From: Gammaproteobacteria bacterium
Lineage (GTDB): Bacteria; Pseudomonadota; Gammaproteobacteria; Francisellales; CACEW01
NCBI GenBank assembly: GCA_028282045.1
Contig: JANQIS010000083.1
Location: 1 to 10,258, forward strand
Direction of reading: 5' to 3'
Length of the DNA: 10,258 bases
The notes under the pieces are model-generated. The model ran no database searches and was not told the DNA's origin. It saw only the letters and a list, made by a program, of their open reading frames with translations. Made by a program: the position numbers and the translations under genes. Positions 7,280 through 10,258 of the stretch are shown here, piece after piece (positions within the stretch are counted from its first letter, which is position 1; every line of letters starts with the position of its first letter).

Positions 7280-8302
7280 GTGACCAGGAGAATAAAATAT
7301 TCACTCAGGCTTAAGCCAATCAATGGTGCAATAACAAAGGGTTTGCATACCACAGATCACGATGATGAGTATCCAGACAGTTGTGATGCAAATATGCCGC
7401 AACCCTTTAGCAGTGCGCTCAATAGCAGTAACGATCAGCCCAGCATGCCTGACTCGATTAGTGAGCTATCGGATTCACCTGAACAACGGGTTATTAAGGT
7501 AGATGAGCTTGTTATTCATGAAACAGAACACGGTTTTAATATCCTTGAATCGAACGAACACACTACGTTAAAAGAGGGTGACATCATCACTGTAGGCAAA
7601 ACTTATTTTCAGGTGCACATCATGAGTGAAGCCATCGTAGAATACCAAGGCCCACAACGTCGCTACGATTTTGATACCTTAAACCCAAGCCAACACGACT
7701 CATGGGCACAACCGACTGAACACAACTTACACCAGGCTAACCGCAATGATCCATTTCTAACAGCAAATTCTCCTACCATCTCAGGACACTCCAGCGCACC
7801 AACAACAATACACGACCCACTATCGTTCTTGTATTCCGGCATAGAACAACGAGCTGGTCACCACCCGCTTGATCACCATAATCAAGCGCCTGAAGTGCTA
7901 AGAACACACAGCACTGTGGCATTATCGCAAGGGTTAAGTATCGACGCACACAGTCACTACACTCCTGCCTGCACTCACAACAAATCATCACAACCTTCTT
8001 ATGAGCCCGGTCTCACAGCACCGGCTGGCAATATCCTTAATGACCTGGGAATTAACAGCGCCCGGAACTCGACTATCTTATCCGGACGCTACGGTCAAAG
8101 CGGTAAAACGCTTGATGAGAAAAGCCCGATGGACATGTTGGATGAATACCTTGATGAGCCCGGCACATCAAACTTGCCAGTTCAAGCATCTGCACACAAC
8201 ACATTCACTTATGCAGCACCAGGACCGCTCTATCACAACACAACGCCAGAAGAGTCAATTACCCGCTCGATCAAGGGTATGTTTAAAAAACTCATTAGTT
8301 AA
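7280..8302 (+). CDS. Probable T6SS FHA-like accessory protein with degenerate FHA domain and long disordered tail
   Basis: A 340-residue soluble protein started at GTG. Residues about 71-115 (VIKVDELVIHETEHGFNI, then TLKEGDIITVGKTYFQVHI) read like the closing strands of a forkhead-associated domain, where a 'L-x-x-GD-x-I-x-I/V-G' turn precedes the last beta strand. The phosphothreonine-binding signature of active FHA domains (GR...S near the first strands, then SRxH) is not visible. Residues 1-70 contain only a possible strand (KYSLRLKPI) and a low-complexity acidic/Ser stretch. Residues 120-320 are rich in His, Ser, Thr, Pro and Asn and probably disordered, with a DPLSFL motif (179-184) like short linker motifs in other T6SS FHA proteins, and MDMLDEYLDEP (284-294). 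The end (ITRSIKGMFKKLI) could be a basic amphipathic helix. Position directly before tssJ-tssK matches the fha gene of Vibrio-type clusters, whose products act in T6SS activation or assembly. The family call is inferential, partly from synteny. Confidence 0.65.
   Translation: MTRRIKYSLRLKPINGAITKGLHTTDHDDEYPDSCDANMPQPFSSALNSSNDQPSMPDSISELSDSPEQRVIKVDELVIHETEHGFNILESNEHTTLKEGDIITVGKTYFQVHIMSEAIVEYQGPQRRYDFDTLNPSQHDSWAQPTEHNLHQANRNDPFLTANSPTISGHSSAPTTIHDPLSFLYSGIEQRAGHHPLDHHNQAPEVLRTHSTVALSQGLSIDAHSHYTPACTHNKSSQPSYEPGLTAPAGNILNDLGINSARNSTILSGRYGQSGKTLDEKSPMDMLDEYLDEPGTSNLPVQASAHNTFTYAAPGPLYHNTTPEESITRSIKGMFKKLIS
7866..7888. repeat. Perfect 8-bp inverted repeat inside the FHA-like gene
   Basis: CGCTTGAT (7866-7873) and ATCAAGCG (7881-7888) are exact reverse complements around a 7-nt loop, CACCATA. 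They lie within the His-rich disordered region of the FHA-like protein (residues about 196-203), where protein constraint is weak. No T-run follows, so it is not a typical terminator. It could form an mRNA hairpin or a symmetric protein-binding site, or be chance. Confidence 0.5.
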
Positions 8303-8321
8303 TTATTGAGAGGAGATCATC

Positions 8322-8831
8322 ATGCAAGATAAAGTTTTTCGCGCCATCGCTGCCTGCTTAGCAGCCAGCACGATATTACTGAATGGCTGTAGCTTAATGA
8401 AACCACACCCTGCTTATGCAAACCTAACCATTCAATCGGCGAAATACCTCAACCCCAACCTCAATGGTGACCCGGCGCCAGTAGTGGTTACGCTATATCA
8501 GCTAAAATCACCTTATAGCTTCAAACAGGCCACATTTGATGCGCTAAACAGCAATAGCGGCAAAACTCTCAATACTGACCTGATTGATAAAAATGTTATT
8601 GAAGTCCGCCCTGGCAGTAACCTATCTGTTAACCAACAAATCTCTCCTAATGCACAATACCTGGGCATCGTTGCCGGCTACCGTAATATCAACAAAGCAA
8701 CCTGGAAGAAGCTGATCAAACTGGTTAATAAGCCTAATAAAGAAACCATTATCCATCTTGATCTGGAGTCAGAAGCGTTGGCCGTTTCTGTTGACCATGA
8801 ATCATCCGGACTCAGCAGCTTAGGGTTATAA
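8322..8831 (+). CDS. tssJ: TssJ, outer-membrane lipoprotein of the T6SS membrane complex
   Basis: A 169-residue lipoprotein precursor. The N-terminus has a basic start, a hydrophobic core (AIAACLAASTILL) and a lipobox LNGC with Cys at residue 23. Ser at +2 fits retention at the outer membrane rather than the inner. In the family, the mature protein is a transthyretin-like beta sandwich in the periplasm that anchors and recruits TssM. Matching features are the early LTIQSAKYLNPN, then VVVTLYQLKSPYSFKQATFDAL (about 54-75), and the conserved PNAQYLGIVAGYRNINKATWKK (about 109-130). Length is typical. The ATG at 8322 has an excellent AGGAG at 8311-8315, 6 nt upstream. It lies 19 nt after the FHA-like gene and 2 nt before tssK, so the three are surely co-transcribed. 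Confidence 0.95.
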   Translation: MQDKVFRAIAACLAASTILLNGCSLMKPHPAYANLTIQSAKYLNPNLNGDPAPVVVTLYQLKSPYSFKQATFDALNSNSGKTLNTDLIDKNVIEVRPGSNLSVNQQISPNAQYLGIVAGYRNINKATWKKLIKLVNKPNKETIIHLDLESEALAVSVDHESSGLSSLGL

Positions 8832-8833
8832 CT

Positions 8834-10258
8834 ATGCAATATAACAAAGTCATTTGGCATGAAGGCATGTTCCTGCAACCACAACACCTTCAGCAACTGG
8901 ATCGCTCGATTGATGCACGCATTCATAAAAAATTCCTTGCTTTGGCTAACAACCTGTGGGGATTTAACGAGCTAACCTTAAACCTGGATCTGCTCTCGAT
9001 TGGCAAACTGGGCATCTGCTCTTGCAATGGTATTTTTCCCGATGGCACCTTGTTTGATGTACCGGACACGGATCAAGCTCCTGCACCACTGAGCATTGAA
9101 GAAGGCTGGAAAGATTGTATGGTGTATCTGGCCATCCCCATCAGACAAAGCCATAGCAGCGAAGTGGGCAGCAAAGACTCCAATCAACCACACCGTTACG
9201 ACATCATCACCAAGAACATCAAAGATTACGTTGCCGGCAATGACTTTGAAAGCGAAGTGCCTTTAGCCTCAACAGCGACCAGAATCGTCACTGAACACGA
9301 GGACTTAAGTGAGCATACTTACCTGCCCATCGCCAAAATTATCGAGTCACGCGCCAATCATCAGATTAAACTCGATGACAATCATCTGCATGTGGCATGG
9401 CTCAACTGCAAGCAATGCCAATCGTTAAGCCACTTTGTCACTGAAGTGCATGACCTATTAAACCAGCGTGCTGAGATGCTATCGACACGCCTGCTCGATA
9501 CCAAACAAACCGGTGCGGCTGAGGTACAGGATATCATGATCCTCCAACTGGTTAACCGTTATGAGCCACTATTTCATTACTTGCGCAACAAATCCCCCCT
9601 ACATCCCGAGGCCCTATTTCGCCATTTAGTTCAATTAATGGGTGACCTGGCCACCTTCACGGCAACCACGCGCCGCCCCATTGAACCACCTCAATACCTG
9701 CATAATGATCTGCTTAACACTTTTAAGCCGGTTGTAATGGAATTGCGCCGCAGCTTGAATGTGGTTTTGGAACAGAATGCCGTACCAATATTACTGGAAA
9801 ACCGCGGCAACGGTTACTGGCTTGGTGTGATCAATGACAAGCAATTGTTGCAATCAGCCAACTTTATTCTAGCGATCTATGCTGAGCTCCCACCGGATCA
9901 AATTAAGAAACAAGTCCAGCAACAAATCAAAGTTGCCCCAACTGAAGTGATTCAGACACTCGTTAGCAAGGCACTGCCTGGCATTGCAGTCCACGCCCTG
10001 CCGAGAACACCTAGTGGTGTGCCTTATTACCCTTCTTATGTCTACTTTGGCCTCTCACCCAATAGTGAGTTATGGGAACCCCTCATCCGCTCTGCTGGCA
10101 TTGCGTTTCATATTACCGAAATGCCCGGCTTAAAGCTTGAGCTCTGGGCAGTAAAAGGGGGTCGTGTTTCAAAAGTGTTGTTCGGATTAAAATTGATCAC
10201 TTCAATGCACCACATGGAGGTGATTACAAAGTGGCATACATTCAAGTATGCTGTCCCG
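8834..10258 (+). CDS. tssK: TssK, T6SS baseplate-membrane complex adaptor; open at the right edge, with atypical tail
   Basis: The frame starts at ATG 8834, 2 nt after tssJ, with AGGG at 8822-8825, and stays open to the last base (475 codons without a stop). TssK trimers link the TssF/TssG/TssE wedges to the TssL/TssM membrane complex. The N-terminus KVIWHEGMFLQPQHLQQLDR is the hallmark of the family. Further matches are LWGFNELTLNLDLL (42-55), FRHLVQLMGDLATFT (264-278), YWLGV (329-333) and the C-terminal FHITEMPGLKLELWAVK (425-441). Known TssK proteins are about 445 residues and normally end right after the LELWAI/V(R/K) motif. Here reading continues for 34 residues from 10157 with no recognisable homology, rich in basic and hydrophobic residues. 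The first 441 codons are certain; the tail may be a genuine extension or sequence of an inserted element. Confidence 0.93.
   Translation, partial: MQYNKVIWHEGMFLQPQHLQQLDRSIDARIHKKFLALANNLWGFNELTLNLDLLSIGKLGICSCNGIFPDGTLFDVPDTDQAPAPLSIEEGWKDCMVYLAIPIRQSHSSEVGSKDSNQPHRYDIITKNIKDYVAGNDFESEVPLASTATRIVTEHEDLSEHTYLPIAKIIESRANHQIKLDDNHLHVAWLNCKQCQSLSHFVTEVHDLLNQRAEMLSTRLLDTKQTGAAEVQDIMILQLVNRYEPLFHYLRNKSPLHPEALFRHLVQLMGDLATFTATTRRPIEPPQYLHNDLLNTFKPVVMELRRSLNVVLEQNAVPILLENRGNGYWLGVINDKQLLQSANFILAIYAELPPDQIKKQVQQQIKVAPTEVIQTLVSKALPGIAVHALPRTPSGVPYYPSYVYFGLSPNSELWEPLIRSAGIAFHITEMPGLKLELWAVKGGRVSKVLFGLKLITSMHHMEVITKWHTFKYAVP
10157..10258. other. Compositionally distinct segment fused in frame to the end of tssK; possible edge of an inserted element
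   Basis: The segment begins with a GGGGG run directly after the last conserved TssK codon (AAA, 10154-10156). On this strand G outnumbers C here (26 against about 18 by hand count), whereas the preceding tssK sequence favours A and C. It holds an exact palindrome (10234-10251) and a second pair, ATCAC (10196-10200) with GTGAT (10220-10224). Insertion sequences often begin with a short G run, but no specific family terminus, transposase or target duplication can be shown because the window ends. A natural C-terminal extension or intergenic DNA read through after loss of the stop codon are alternatives. Confidence 0.4.
10234..10251. repeat. Perfect 6-bp inverted repeat near the right edge
   Basis: GCATAC (10234-10239) and GTATGC (10246-10251) are exact reverse complements around a 6-nt loop, ATTCAA. 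It lies in the non-homologous tail after tssK. It could be part of a transposon end, a terminator stem or an operator; only 7 bases follow in the window, so a downstream T-run cannot be judged. Confidence 0.45.

Overview
The window is an internal piece of a type VI secretion system (T6SS) locus. All genes lie on the + strand, tightly packed: tssC (3' part only) - tssE - tssF - tssG - tssH/clpV - a DUF6931-type accessory gene - an FHA-like gene - tssJ - tssK (open at the right edge). There are no RNA genes, CRISPR arrays or complete mobile elements. The organism is most likely a gammaproteobacterium. This rests on the canonical Proteobacterial T6SS subunits, the fha-tssJ-tssK order known from Vibrio-type clusters, ordinary AGGAG/AAGGA ribosome binding sites, and a moderate GC content (mid-40s % by eye) with a coding strand rich in A and C. 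The genus cannot be named from this window.

Left block (1-6521): tssC, tssE, tssF, tssG and tssH are separated by 14 nt or less or overlap, so they read as one translationally coupled operon. They encode the contractile sheath (TssC), baseplate wedge proteins (TssE, TssF, TssG) and the AAA+ unfoldase that recycles contracted sheath (ClpV). The tssC-E-F-G-clpV order is shared with several known T6SS clusters, but no hcp lies between tssC and tssE, where it often sits.

Middle block (6522-8305): a 196-residue protein resembling the DUF6931 family follows clpV after 41 nt. Then comes the only real gap, 126 nt of AT-rich DNA with a plausible sigma-70 promoter, and a GTG-started 340-residue protein with an FHA-like beta segment followed by a long low-complexity, His/Ser/Pro/Thr-rich tail. 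These two are the least characterised genes here and probably play accessory or regulatory roles.

Right block (8322-10258): tssJ (outer-membrane lipoprotein of the membrane complex) and tssK (baseplate-to-membrane-complex adaptor). tssL and tssM would be expected beyond the right edge. The most unusual signal is at that edge. The tssK homology reaches the usual family C-terminus (ELWAVK, residues 436-441), yet the frame stays open for another 34 codons. From about position 10157 the base composition changes and palindromes appear, which suggests either an unusual C-terminal extension or an inserted element in the last codons of tssK.
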